Shown piece after piece: positions 25,381-34,751 of a stretch of 64,000 bases of DNA. Made by a program: the position numbers and the translations under genes. Source of the stretch: Solirubrobacteraceae bacterium (lineage in GTDB: Bacteria; Actinomycetota; Thermoleophilia; Solirubrobacterales; Solirubrobacteraceae). The stretch spans positions 124,001 through 188,000 of the forward strand of contig JALNWQ010000004.1 in assembly GCA_023230855.1 (NCBI GenBank), in the 5' to 3' direction. Below the pieces are notes generated by a model, which was not told the DNA's origin, did not search any database, and saw only the letters and a list, made by a program, of their open reading frames with translations. Every line of letters starts with the position of its first letter. Position 1 is the stretch's first letter.

Positions 25381-27477
25381 ATGTCCCGATCTCGCCGCCG
25401 TCGCCCACGCGCCACGGCATACGCGTCCACCGCCGCCCTGGCGGGCGCCCTCGCCCTCCCGGCCGTCGCCCCGGCGGCGGTCTCGACGACGAGCGTCACG
25501 TCGCCGACGGAGGACGCCGTCATCGACACCATCGCCGACTCGTACTTCGGGGGCATCGGCGAGCAGATGATGACCGTCACCGGCGTCGCCCCCGGGGCCG
25601 CCGACGGCGACGAGCTGAACATCGCGTGCCTGTACTCCGGCAACGGCATCGTCGCCGCCCTCCAGCTCGGCACGGCCGAGGTCGAAGGCGCCGCGTTCAC
25701 CGCGGAGGTCCGACGCCCGACGTACACCTGCCGGATCCGCGCGATCCCGCCGGACGTCCTCGAGGAGCACGACTACGACCTCTCCCCCGACACCGACCTG
25801 TCGGCCTTCGCCGGCCCCCGGGTGCTGGGCGGCGGGTTCGCGTCGTACCGGATCGACGAGTCGGACAGCCCGTGGGACGGCGCCGACATCTTCCAGTCGA
25901 TCCGTGGGCAGCGCAGAGGGCTGGTCATGGGCACCGGCCTGTCGATGGGGCTCCTCGGGGTCGACCCGGCCGCCGGCGCGTCCGGCGGGATCTACGCCAC
26001 CGCGCTCATCGAGGACACCTACCTGCGCCTGCTGTTCGGCCCGTCCGCGATGATCACCGGCTTCGGCCTGCTCCTCGGCGAGGACCCGGGGGAGGTCGTC
26101 CCGGTCGACGTCTCCAACGCCGGCGTCGTGGTCGACGGACTCCCCGCGTCCCCGGTGCCGGCGGTGGGCGACCAGCGCAGCCGGCTCGTCTCCCGCACCC
26201 TCGATCCCGCGACCGGGGGCGTCACGATCGTCGAGACCGCGCCCGTCGCGCTCATCGAGGCCGGCGAGGACGACCGGCCGACGCTCCGGCCATCCGGCGT
26301 CAGCGTCCGCCGCACGTACCGCCAGGACGAGGACGGACGCCAGATCACGTTCACCGACGAGTTCCGGTCCGCCGACGGCCGTGCCCACCGGATCGAGGTC
26401 CGCTACGGCCAGAGCCTCTCCTCGATCTACTACGGGGGCGCGGAGAGCGAGATCACGAAGGAGCCGGCGAGCTTCCGCCTGCCGTGGGCGACGGGCGAGG
26501 AGTACATCGTGCCGGAGGGCGGCGAGACGTTCGGCGCCGCGCCGCCCGGGCGGACGACGATCTGGGTCCACGGCCCGCGCCAGGACTACTCCGCGCTGTA
26601 CGGGGGCGGGCTCCGGGGCGCCCCCCGCGCCGCCGGTGACGGCGACCTTCCCCGACGGGCCGAGGGCGCGATCACGTTCGCCGACGCCCCGACCGACGTC
26701 CGGTTCCTCAACGCCTCCGCGTTCGTCATGCGGTTCGTCCGCGACGTCCCGGCCGGCGGCAGCGCGACCCTCACCCACACCTACTCCCAGGACATGGACC
26801 CGAAGGGCCTCGACGACCTCGTCGACGACACGCCGGAGCCCCCGCCGTCGGCGGTCCTGCCGGCGCCGCCCACCACGACGCCCCTGCCCACCCGGCCCGC
26901 CCCCGTGCCGGCCACGCCCCCGTTCTGCATGACCCCGTTCGTGTCGCTCGTCGACCTCGCGCCGATCGGCGGCGAGCGGCGGCCGCGGACGCGCCTCGTC
27001 GGCGTGGCGTCCCCGCTGCTGGCCGGCAAGACCGTCCGGGTCCGCCGCGACGGGAAGCAGGTCGCCAGGTCCCGGGTGCGCGAGGACGGCACGATCCGCG
27101 TGACCGTCGCCGCACCGAAGAAGAGCGCCCGCGCCCGCGCGAGGGCCCGCTACCGCATCGTCGTCGAGGGCTTCCGATCGCGCGCCCTCAAGGCCACCCG
27201 CAAGGCGACGATCACGCAGCAGAAGGTCCTGCGGGGCGGCCGGATCAGCGTCCGCGGCCGGATCAAGGGCGCCAGGCGCGCGCGGACGCTCGTCGTCACC
27301 GGGCAGGCGACCTGCGGCGACGTGCGGCAGTCCTCGCGCACGGTCAGGACCGACCGCCGCGGCCGGTTCCGCGTCGTCCTCGCGCCCCCGACCGGCGCCG
27401 CGCCCGCGGTGATCTACCGCCTGCGCCTGGCGGGCGGCCGGACGACGACCTTGCCGGTCGTGGTGGGTCGCCCCTAG
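25381..27477 (+). CDS. Secreted hypothetical protein with Arg-rich C-terminal domain
   Basis: The protein has 698 residues and a GAAGGAAT ribosome binding site. Residues 1-33 (twin Arg-rich start, AALAGALALPAVAPAA) form a signal peptide. The body (about 40-500) contains few Cys and many beta-type segments, such as RTYRQDEDGRQITFTDEFRS, and resembles no family I can name. A Pro/Thr-rich linker (about 505-530) leads to a C-terminal domain of about 160 residues. That domain is very rich in Arg/Lys and beta strands, for example AGKTVRVRRDGKQVARSRV. It may bind anionic cell-wall polymers. A strong promoter lies upstream and a large inverted repeat downstream, so it is a single-gene unit. Function unknown. 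Confidence 0.75.
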   Translation: MSRSRRRRPRATAYASTAALAGALALPAVAPAAVSTTSVTSPTEDAVIDTIADSYFGGIGEQMMTVTGVAPGAADGDELNIACLYSGNGIVAALQLGTAEVEGAAFTAEVRRPTYTCRIRAIPPDVLEEHDYDLSPDTDLSAFAGPRVLGGGFASYRIDESDSPWDGADIFQSIRGQRRGLVMGTGLSMGLLGVDPAAGASGGIYATALIEDTYLRLLFGPSAMITGFGLLLGEDPGEVVPVDVSNAGVVVDGLPASPVPAVGDQRSRLVSRTLDPATGGVTIVETAPVALIEAGEDDRPTLRPSGVSVRRTYRQDEDGRQITFTDEFRSADGRAHRIEVRYGQSLSSIYYGGAESEITKEPASFRLPWATGEEYIVPEGGETFGAAPPGRTTIWVHGPRQDYSALYGGGLRGAPRAAGDGDLPRRAEGAITFADAPTDVRFLNASAFVMRFVRDVPAGGSATLTHTYSQDMDPKGLDDLVDDTPEPPPSAVLPAPPTTTPLPTRPAPVPATPPFCMTPFVSLVDLAPIGGERRPRTRLVGVASPLLAGKTVRVRRDGKQVARSRVREDGTIRVTVAAPKKSARARARARYRIVVEGFRSRALKATRKATITQQKVLRGGRISVRGRIKGARRARTLVVTGQATCGDVRQSSRTVRTDRRGRFRVVLAPPTGAAPAVIYRLRLAGGRTTTLPVVVGRP

Positions 27478-27534
27478 GTCGGCGGGGCCGTGGCCGACCG
27501 CGGGCGCTCCGGTGGGGACGGTCGTCGTCCCGGT

Positions 27535-27596
27535 CCGTCGGTCGGCGGGGCGGCCGTCCGTGCGGTCGGCGCGACGACGGCCCCGCCGACCGACGG
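27535..27596 (+). terminator. 17-bp perfect inverted repeat after the secreted protein gene
   Basis: CCGTCGGTCGGCGGGGC (27535-27551) recurs inverted at 27580-27596 with a 28-nt spacer. It lies 58 bp behind the stop of the secreted protein gene and before pyruvate kinase. It could act as a transcription terminator, or the arms could be an operator for the kinase gene. No T-run follows. Confidence 0.45.
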
Positions 27597-27652
27597 GCGC
27601 GCGGTGACGGGGGCTTCACGCGGCCGGGGTCGCGGCGCCTAGAGTGCGTGCC

Positions 27653-29071
27653 GTGCCCCGCCCCCGCCGGACCAAGATCGTCGCGACCATCGGGCCCGCC
27701 AGCCGCAGCCCGGACGTGCTCGTCCGGATGATCGACGCGGGCATGGACGTCGCCCGGATCAACTTCAGCCACGGCACCCACGACGACCACGCCGAGACGA
27801 TCGACGCGGTCCGCGCGGCGGCCGAGACCGTCGGTCGGCCGGTCGCGATCCTCCAGGACCTGCCCGGCCCGAAGATCCGCCTGGGCCAGGTCGCCGACGA
27901 GCCGGTCGAGCTGCGCGACGGCGACCCGATCACGTTGGCCGCCGGGTCGGTGACGGACGTCGGCGACGCCCGGCGCCTCGTCGTCGCCTGGGACCGCTTC
28001 GCGGAGGCGGTGTCGGAGGGCGAGGAGATCCACATCGCCGACGGCATGGTGCGCCTGCGCGCGACCGCGGTGCGGGCCGGCGACGGCGAGGTCGACTGCG
28101 TCGTCGAGGTCGGCGGCCCGATCTCGAGCCGCAAGGGGGTCAACCTGTCCGGCCCGGCCGACCTGCTGCCGGCGGTGCCCGAGGAGGACCTGGCGCACCT
28201 CGCCGCGGGCAAGCAGATGGGCGTCGACATGGTGGCGGTGTCGTTCGTCCGTCGGCCCGAGGACATCGAGGCGCTGCGGTCGCGGACCAGGTGCCCGCTG
28301 ATCGCGAAGTTCGAGAAGCCGCAGGCGATCGAGAACGCCGAGGCGATCATCCGCGTGTCGGACTGCGTCATGGTCGCCCGCGGCGACCTGGGGATCGAGC
28401 TGCCGATCGCGCGGGTCCCGCGGGTGCAGAAGGAGCTCATCTCGATGGCCGGGGCGCTCGCGCGACCGACGATCACCGCCACCCAGATGCTCGAGTCGAT
28501 GACGTCGAGCGCCCGACCGACCCGCGCCGAGGTCACCGACGTCGCCAACGCGATCCTCGACGGCACCGACGCGGTGATGCTGTCGCAGGAGAGCGCCGTC
28601 GGGCACTACCCGGTCGAGGCGGTCCGCACCCTGGCGGCGGTGGCGGTGGAGACCGAGCAGGTCGCGCCGACGTTCGACTGGAACCAGCGCCGGGTGCGCC
28701 GTGACAGCACCGACCCGGCGTGGGCGGTCGCCCGCAGCGCCGTCCACATCGCCGAGGAGCTCGACGCCGCGGCGATCGTCGTGCCGACCCTGTCGGGCCG
28801 CTCGGCGCGCCTCGTGTCCGCCCACCGTCCGGACCGTCCGGTGATCGCCCTGTCGCCGAGCCGCGACACCGTCGCCCGCTGCAGCCTCATGTGGGGCGTG
28901 CGGGCGGCGATGATGGCCCACCACGGCGTGACCGAGGAGCTCATCGCCGACGCCGCCGCCCACGTCCGCGCGCTCGGCCTGTGCGAGCCCGGGTCGCGGG
29001 TCGTCATCACCGCCGGCCTGCCGTCCGGCACCCCGGGCACGACGAGCCTCGTGCAGGTGCAGACGGTGTAG
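27653..29071 (+). CDS. pyk: Pyruvate kinase
   Basis: The protein has 472 residues and starts PRPRRTKIVATIGPAS. A GTG three codons earlier (27644) is an alternative start. Conserved parts are GMDVARINFSHG, the active-site strand LIAKFEKPQAIEN, the Mg-binding VARGDLGIELP and the Thr-containing RPTITATQMLESM. These are followed by PTRAEVTDVANAILDGTDAVMLSQESAVG and a C-terminal regulatory domain with VVPTLSGRSARLVS. It makes pyruvate and ATP from phosphoenolpyruvate. The last glycolytic step usually uses ADP and is allosterically controlled. No ribosome binding site is visible, so the message may be leaderless. Confidence 0.95.
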   Translation: MPRPRRTKIVATIGPASRSPDVLVRMIDAGMDVARINFSHGTHDDHAETIDAVRAAAETVGRPVAILQDLPGPKIRLGQVADEPVELRDGDPITLAAGSVTDVGDARRLVVAWDRFAEAVSEGEEIHIADGMVRLRATAVRAGDGEVDCVVEVGGPISSRKGVNLSGPADLLPAVPEEDLAHLAAGKQMGVDMVAVSFVRRPEDIEALRSRTRCPLIAKFEKPQAIENAEAIIRVSDCVMVARGDLGIELPIARVPRVQKELISMAGALARPTITATQMLESMTSSARPTRAEVTDVANAILDGTDAVMLSQESAVGHYPVEAVRTLAAVAVETEQVAPTFDWNQRRVRRDSTDPAWAVARSAVHIAEELDAAAIVVPTLSGRSARLVSAHRPDRPVIALSPSRDTVARCSLMWGVRAAMMAHHGVTEELIADAAAHVRALGLCEPGSRVVITAGLPSGTPGTTSLVQVQTV

Positions 29072-29129
29072 CGACCGGCGCCCTCGGCCGTCACGGCCAC
29101 GGGGAGGCGGAGGACGTCGCCCCGGTCCG

Positions 29130-30593
29130 TCAGCGCGTCCCCTCCGGCAGCGCCGGGGGGTCGCGGTGGACCTGCGGGAACTGCGTCGTCGCGCCCGGCA
29201 GGGCGAAGGGCGACTGGCGCTCGCAGGGCGGGGCGCCGTACGCGGGGCGACCGAGGAGCCCGCCGAGCAGGCCGCCCAGCTCGGCCGGCGACCTGTCGCA
29301 GAACCGGTCGTCCAGCACCCGCATCGTGCGCGGGTCGGCGGTGAACCCGGGCTTGGGGTAGGCGTTGGCGCGGTTCACCGGCAGCCGCTTCGGCCACACG
29401 CCGAGCATCTCGAGGTTGATCGGGATCGTCTGGCGCAGGTAGTGGTAGCGCTCGCCGTCCGCGCCCGGGGCGGACGCGCCGGTCGCCGACGCCGCGTTGG
29501 CGAAGAACGCGCGCAGCTCGTCGTCGTAGTCGCCGAGGAACCCGAGGATGGGGTTGAGCTCGCGCAGGTACGGCTCCAGCGCCCCGATCCAGCCGCGCAG
29601 CTCGTCGGTGACCCCGGCCAGCGCCGGCAGCCCGGTCCGGGCGCGACGGATCAGCGGGTCGAGGCTGACGAACAGCGCCCGCAGGTCGGGGGCCACCCGC
29701 TCCAGGTCGCGCAGGGTCGGGGTCAGCTCGCTCGCGACCGGCAGCAGCTTGCGGACGACCGGGTCGGCGTCGCGCGAGAACCGGCCCAGGCGGGTGAGGA
29801 GCCGCTCCGACTCGCGCTGGAACGGCGGCAGCGCGACGATCGCGCGCTGCAGCGCGTCCGACCGGCGGTCGGTGATCTCGGTGAACCGGTCGGTGTCGAC
29901 GATGAGGCCCGACAGCTCGCCCTGCCGCTCGCTCAACGCCGCGAACGTACGGCCGCCGTCGCGGACGAGGCCGCGGACCGCCTGCTGCTGGGCGTCGAGG
30001 ACCCGCAGGAGCGTCGTGAGCTCGTCGGCGAACGGCGACACGACGCCGAGCGCGGCCGACAGGTCGGCGCCGCCCCCGTCGCGCAGCGCCTTCGACGTCG
30101 ACCGGGTCCACTCGCCCATCCGCCGGCGGGTCGCGGTGTCGAACGTCCGCAGCAGCTCGTCGAACTCGACGGTGTCGGCCACCCGGCCGTCGGGCAGCCG
30201 ATCGCCGTCCTGCAGGCCCGGCCCGGTCCGGTCGCCGGCGGAGAGCTCGACGTACGTCTCGCCGAGGAGCGTCTTGGCGCGCAGGATCGCCCGGGTGTCG
30301 CGCGGCAGCGGCGCGAACTCCGGCTCGATCTCGATGAGCGTCTCGGTGCGGCCGGTCCGACGCGACGGGTCGACCCGCTTGACCTTGCCGACCGACACCC
30401 CCGAGATCCGCACGTCGGCCTCGGACGCGAGCTGCGCGCCCTCGGGGAACGACGCCTTGATCCGGTAGCCCTCGGCGCGCAGCGGCACCGGGCCGCCGAA
30501 CGCCATCCAGAGGAAGAGCAGCAGGCCGACGCAGCTCAGCGCGAACCCGATCATCGACGCGATCTGCCACCGCGACGGGGCCTTGAGGTTCAC
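29130..30593 (-). CDS. MCE/MlaD-family lipid transport protein (sixth in cluster)
   Basis: The protein has 487 residues from a GTG overlapping the previous stop (GTGA). One N-terminal membrane anchor (MIGFALSCVGLLLFLWMAF) is followed by an MlaD domain (about 45-125, with YRIKASFPEGAQLASEADVR and GVSVGKVKRVD). A long helical region with Leu/Arg/Asp-rich segments comes next. The last about 120 residues are specific and contain two Cys (DRFCDRSP and PPCERQSP) that may form a disulphide outside the membrane. Such proteins form tunnels that carry hydrophobic molecules between membrane and envelope. As the last gene it may cap the complex. Confidence 0.87.
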   Translation of the reverse strand: MNLKAPSRWQIASMIGFALSCVGLLLFLWMAFGGPVPLRAEGYRIKASFPEGAQLASEADVRISGVSVGKVKRVDPSRRTGRTETLIEIEPEFAPLPRDTRAILRAKTLLGETYVELSAGDRTGPGLQDGDRLPDGRVADTVEFDELLRTFDTATRRRMGEWTRSTSKALRDGGGADLSAALGVVSPFADELTTLLRVLDAQQQAVRGLVRDGGRTFAALSERQGELSGLIVDTDRFTEITDRRSDALQRAIVALPPFQRESERLLTRLGRFSRDADPVVRKLLPVASELTPTLRDLERVAPDLRALFVSLDPLIRRARTGLPALAGVTDELRGWIGALEPYLRELNPILGFLGDYDDELRAFFANAASATGASAPGADGERYHYLRQTIPINLEMLGVWPKRLPVNRANAYPKPGFTADPRTMRVLDDRFCDRSPAELGGLLGGLLGRPAYGAPPCERQSPFALPGATTQFPQVHRDPPALPEGTR

Positions 30594-31942
30594 GGCGTGC
30601 CCCCCGGTGGCGGCGTCGACGCCGGGCACGCCGACGTGTCGCTCAGGCCGCTGAGCACCGTCTCGAGCAGCGACGCGCCCGAGTCGACCTGCGCGAGCTG
30701 GCGCAGGATCGCCAGGGTCGAGCAGCTGATCGTGACCTTCAACCGGCGGATCGGTCCGTGCGCGTCACGGGTGTTGAACACCCACGGCAGGTTCGCGTTG
30801 AGCCACTGCTGGTAGAAGAGGTATCCGTGCTCGTCGTCGCCCGGCGGGTCGTAGGCGAGCATGTTGCCGAACCGCTGGACCTCGTCGCTGATCGCGTCGG
30901 TGTCGGGGTGGATGTCGTGGGTGCGGCGGGCGACGCCCTGCAGCGTGCGGACCGGGGCGATCGTCTGCCGCGCGAACGGGGTCAGGCGGGTACGGATCAC
31001 CGGCTCGGTGGCGCGCATCATCCGCGTCTGGGCGCGCAGCGACCGCGGGAGCTCGCGGGCGAGCGGACGCAGGGCGACGCTCGTGCGTCGCACCTCGTCG
31101 GCGAGCGGCACCCCGGCGTCGAGCGCCCGGTCGGTCTCGCGCAGCGTGCCGGGCAGCTCGCGCAGCGCGGCGCGGATCTCGCCGTCGCGGGCGCCCACGA
31201 CCGACAGCAGCCGGTCGGTGGAGCGGACCGCGCGGACCGCGTCGGTGCGGTTGTCGGCGAGCGCGTCGGCGACCCGACGGGTGACGTTCACCGCCCGCGA
31301 GACCTGGCGGCTGCGGTCCTCGAGCGCCTCGCCGATCCGACGCAGGTTGTGGGTCACCGGCGAGAGCTCCTGCAGCGCCTTCGCCAGCCGCCGCGGGTCG
31401 CGGGCGACGCCCTCGCCGACCCCGTCGAGGAGCAGCCCGAGCGCCATCCGGGTGTCGGAGTCCAGGCTCGACAGGATCTCGTCCAGGTGGACGTTGGACG
31501 ACGTGCGCGCGTCGGGGATGACGTACCCCTCGGGGGCGACGCGTGGATCGGCGCCGGTGCCGGCGGCGAGCTCGAGCGACATGTCGTTCAGGCCGCTCTT
31601 CGGGCGCACGAGGGCGGTGGTGTCGCGGCGCACGAGGTGCGCGTGGCGCTCGCGGACGCGAATGTCGACGATCGCGGCGCCGCCGTCGCGCAGCTCGACG
31701 TCGGTGATGTCGCCGACGTCGACCCCGGACACGAGCACCTGCTGGCCCTGGCCGGGGGTGAGCGCCTGGGCGGTGGACAGCTCCACCCGGTAGGTCTTGT
31801 ACGCGCTGTCGGTGCCGGGGATCCAGCCGGGCAGGGCGACGCGCTGCTGCACGAGCACGTAGCCGGCGACCATGAGCCCGGCGACGAGCATGAGCACGAG
31901 GAACGTCACGACCCCGGCGTGCTGACGGATCGCGCGCGGCAT
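30590..31942 (-). CDS. MCE/MlaD-family lipid transport protein (fifth in cluster)
   Basis: The protein has 450 residues. An N-terminal anchor (VVTFLVLMLVAGLMVAGYVL) is followed by the MlaD domain (about 45-125, with YRVELSTAQALTPGQGQQV and GVDVGDITDVEL). The helical barrel region follows, with VHLDEILSSLDSDTR at the usual domain junction. The C-terminal part has PWVFNTRDAHGPIRRLKV and single Cys residues. Its ATG shares one base with the stop of the upstream member (TGATG) and its stop overlaps the next start, so translation is coupled through the whole cluster. Confidence 0.87.
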   Translation of the reverse strand: MPRAIRQHAGVVTFLVLMLVAGLMVAGYVLVQQRVALPGWIPGTDSAYKTYRVELSTAQALTPGQGQQVLVSGVDVGDITDVELRDGGAAIVDIRVRERHAHLVRRDTTALVRPKSGLNDMSLELAAGTGADPRVAPEGYVIPDARTSSNVHLDEILSSLDSDTRMALGLLLDGVGEGVARDPRRLAKALQELSPVTHNLRRIGEALEDRSRQVSRAVNVTRRVADALADNRTDAVRAVRSTDRLLSVVGARDGEIRAALRELPGTLRETDRALDAGVPLADEVRRTSVALRPLARELPRSLRAQTRMMRATEPVIRTRLTPFARQTIAPVRTLQGVARRTHDIHPDTDAISDEVQRFGNMLAYDPPGDDEHGYLFYQQWLNANLPWVFNTRDAHGPIRRLKVTISCSTLAILRQLAQVDSGASLLETVLSGLSDTSACPASTPPPGGTP

Positions 31943-33372
31943 CAGCCGGCCCCCCGCGCGGTGAGCGCCCGGTTGCCGTCCGGGACCGGCTGGGTGGAGC
32001 ACGCGACGTCGTCACGGTACGGCGGCTGCCGCTCGGGCCGGACCGGCCGGGCGCCGACCCCGTCGTGCGACTCGCCCGGGGTGACGGTGAGGCCCGACAG
32101 GTCGAGCCCGCCGACGAGCGACGTCGGCCCCGCGCCGACCCCGACGCGCGACCACACCCCGGTGCCGTTGTAGTTCTGCGCCTCGCCCGACACGCCCGCG
32201 ATGCCGTAGAGGAACCCCTTGTAGTTCTCGACGCCGAGCGTGTGGCGCCCGTCGCGGATCTTGAGGTTCATCGCCGGGACCATCACGCGGTGGGTGCAGC
32301 GGGCGACCTCGCGGGTTCCCGGCGCACTGCTCGTGGAGTCCTCGACGAACCGGACGAGGTCGGGCGCGGCGGCCCCGGCCACCCGCACCCAGCCGCGCAG
32401 CGCGTCGGGGGCGATGAGCCTGCGGGTGGCGCGCACCCACGGGCGGGCGGCGTCGATCGTGGCGGGGGTGGCGCGTACGCCGGGCAGCAGGTCGCGGGCG
32501 ATGCGGCGCAGCGACGGCAGCGCCCGGTCGAGCGCGACGCTCGTGCGCTCCAGGCGACCGAGGGTTCCGGGCAGCGCCCGGACGGTGGCCCGCAGCGCGG
32601 CGCGCTCGTCGGAGAACGCGCCCATGGTGCGGTCGAGGCCGCGGATCGCCCCCGCGAGCTGCGTGAGGTGCGGCACGAGCGCGTCGCTGAACGTGCCGAC
32701 CGACGCGACGAGCCGGGTGAGGTCGCGCTCCTGCGTGCCGCGGGTCGCGTCGGCCAGGCGGGCGTTCGTGCGCAGCGCGTCCGGACCGTCGCGGAGCGTG
32801 CGGCGCATCGCGGACGTCGTCGCGTCGTCGCCGAGCGCGCTCCCCACGCCCTGGATCGTGTCCTGCAGCCGGCGGCGGACCGGGGCGTCGAACGTGCTGA
32901 GGACCCGGTCGATCTGGACCGACGCGGTGACGTTCGCCGCCGGGATCGGGGCGTCGCCGAGCGCCGGCTGCGACGGGCTGCCGGAGTGCAGGTCGACGAA
33001 GAAGTTGCCCTCGAGGAAGATCCGCGGCCGGAGCTTCATCTCGGCGTCGCGGCGGATCGACGGCGCGTCGTCGTCGAGCTCCATCCGCACGAGCGACAGC
33101 CGGTCGCCGCGACGCTCGATCGCGGTGACCTTGCCGACCGCGATCCCGGCCACGCGCACCGGGCCGCCCGGTCGCAGCGCCGCCACGTCCTCGGCGACGG
33201 CGGTCAGCGGCACGCCGGTGCGGCCCGGCAGCGAGTCCTTGAGGAAGATCGCGGCGCACAGCGCGACGACGACGATCGCCAACGGGATGCCGACGCGCAG
33301 CGGCGACCGCGGCGGGGCCGACAGCGCACGACCGCGGCCGCTGCGACGGGCGACGGGTCCGCGACCGCTCAT
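31942..33372 (-). CDS. MCE/MlaD-family lipid transport protein (fourth in cluster)
   Basis: The protein has 476 residues. A basic N-terminus leads to a membrane anchor (LRVGIPLAIVVVALCAAIFL). The MlaD domain follows (about 50-130, with VRVAGIAVGKVTAIERRGD and RIFLEGNFFVDLHSGSP), then the helical region. A specific C-terminal domain contains RCTHRVMVPAMNLKIRDGRHTLG and NYKGFLYGIAG, near a Gly/Asn-rich segment. The ATG overlaps the previous stop by 4 bp (ATGA). This C-terminal domain is unlike that of the five sisters, which suggests each subunit has a fixed place in a hetero-hexamer. Confidence 0.87.
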   Translation of the reverse strand: MSGRGPVARRSGRGRALSAPPRSPLRVGIPLAIVVVALCAAIFLKDSLPGRTGVPLTAVAEDVAALRPGGPVRVAGIAVGKVTAIERRGDRLSLVRMELDDDAPSIRRDAEMKLRPRIFLEGNFFVDLHSGSPSQPALGDAPIPAANVTASVQIDRVLSTFDAPVRRRLQDTIQGVGSALGDDATTSAMRRTLRDGPDALRTNARLADATRGTQERDLTRLVASVGTFSDALVPHLTQLAGAIRGLDRTMGAFSDERAALRATVRALPGTLGRLERTSVALDRALPSLRRIARDLLPGVRATPATIDAARPWVRATRRLIAPDALRGWVRVAGAAAPDLVRFVEDSTSSAPGTREVARCTHRVMVPAMNLKIRDGRHTLGVENYKGFLYGIAGVSGEAQNYNGTGVWSRVGVGAGPTSLVGGLDLSGLTVTPGESHDGVGARPVRPERQPPYRDDVACSTQPVPDGNRALTARGAG

Positions 33373-34751
33373 CCGCCGGGCCTGACGTTGGGGGTGCGGT
33401 CGTTCTCGGTCGCCTGGACCCCGGGGACGTTGCCGATCGTCTGCTCGGCCCGGTAGCCCTCGTTGCCGGCCTCGCAGTCGCCGTCGGACCCGGGCTGGCC
33501 GGTGTGCGGCAGCGCGTTGTAGTGGAGGTCCGGGGTGGGCTCGCCGACCGGCTGGATCCAGGTCGGGACGATCATCGTGCCCGACCGCTGCCACGTCCCG
33601 ACGCGGCTGCCCTCCGCGATGACGCTGTGCGCGTTGCGGAAGAACAGCGAGATGTAGTTGCAGCGCACCTGGGTGGGGGTGAGCGCGGTGAGGATCGGCC
33701 GGGCGTGCTCGACGGTGCGCTGCCCGGCGGCGAGGCCCTGCGGCACCTGCGGGTCGTCGGCCAGGCGACGGATCGCGGCGGATCCGACGTCGAGCGCGTC
33801 GGCCAGCCGGGGCACGCGACCGAAGGTCGACTCGCCGCGCCGCAGCGCGCTCGACAACGGACCGGATGCGGTGCGCAGCCGCGCGAACGCCGGGTCGAGC
33901 CGACGCATGAGCTCGGCGGAGCGGGCCATGAACCCGCGGGTGGCGGGCAGCTCGCGGGCGACGGCGCGCTGCAGCGGCACGCCGGTCGACACGAGCTCCT
34001 GGAACGGCCCGGACACCTCGGCGAGCGCGGTGAACGTCGCCGCCAGGTGGCGGAGCATCGTGCGCTGCACGTCGGCGACCGGCGCCACCTCGCCGGCGGC
34101 ACGGGCGAACGCGCGCAGCGCGGCGGCGAGCCCGGTGCGCGGGTCGGCGAGGTCGCGCATCACCGGGGAGAGCAGGCGCATCGTCTCGGGCAGGTCGCCG
34201 AGCAGCGCGTTGATGTCGCCACCGCGGCCGGCGAACGCGCCGGCGAACTCGGGGAACCCGTCGCGGAACGCGTCGCGGGTCTCCTCGTCCCACACCGCCG
34301 AGAGCTGATCGAGGTCGACCGGCTCGATCTTCGCCTGACGGACCGGGAGCGTCGCGCCCGCCTCGAGCGGCTCGTCGGAGCGCCCGCGGGTGAGCTCGAC
34401 GAACTTCAGCCCCAGGGCGGACCGGGGCCGGACGAGCACCGTGGTGTCGGCGGGGAGCGGGTCGGCGACCTTGTCGAGGCGCAGCGTGGCGAGGGCGACG
34501 ATCCGGCCGTCGTCGAGGACCTTCGGCGCGATGTCGTCGACCGCCCCGATCCGCGCGCCGCCCAGCCGGACGTCGCTGCCGGGGGTGAGCTTCTGTCCGT
34601 CGGGCAGCTCGACCTTCACGTCGTACGTCGCGACGAACGGCAGGCCGCTGTTGGCGTTGTAGGCCAGCACGACGGTGACGAGCGCGATGAGGATCCCGGC
34701 CGCCCCGACGAGCACCGGGCTGGCGAGCAGCGAGCTGCGACGACGGTTCAC
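33369..34751 (-). CDS. MCE/MlaD-family lipid transport protein (third in cluster)
   Basis: The protein has 460 residues from a GTG that overlaps the previous stop by 4 bp. An N-terminal anchor (SPVLVGAAGILIALVTVVLAY) and the MlaD domain (about 38-120, with YDVKVELPDGQKLTPGSDVR and GGARIGAVDDIAP) precede the helical part (PVDLDQLSAVWDEETRDAFR). The C-terminus has VRCNYISLFFRNAHSVI, GTMIVPTWIQP and a DCEAGNEGYR segment with a second Cys. A disulphide in the extracytoplasmic part is possible. It is part of one overlapping minus-strand operon. Confidence 0.87.
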   Translation of the reverse strand: MNRRRSSLLASPVLVGAAGILIALVTVVLAYNANSGLPFVATYDVKVELPDGQKLTPGSDVRLGGARIGAVDDIAPKVLDDGRIVALATLRLDKVADPLPADTTVLVRPRSALGLKFVELTRGRSDEPLEAGATLPVRQAKIEPVDLDQLSAVWDEETRDAFRDGFPEFAGAFAGRGGDINALLGDLPETMRLLSPVMRDLADPRTGLAAALRAFARAAGEVAPVADVQRTMLRHLAATFTALAEVSGPFQELVSTGVPLQRAVARELPATRGFMARSAELMRRLDPAFARLRTASGPLSSALRRGESTFGRVPRLADALDVGSAAIRRLADDPQVPQGLAAGQRTVEHARPILTALTPTQVRCNYISLFFRNAHSVIAEGSRVGTWQRSGTMIVPTWIQPVGEPTPDLHYNALPHTGQPGSDGDCEAGNEGYRAEQTIGNVPGVQATENDRTPNVRPGG

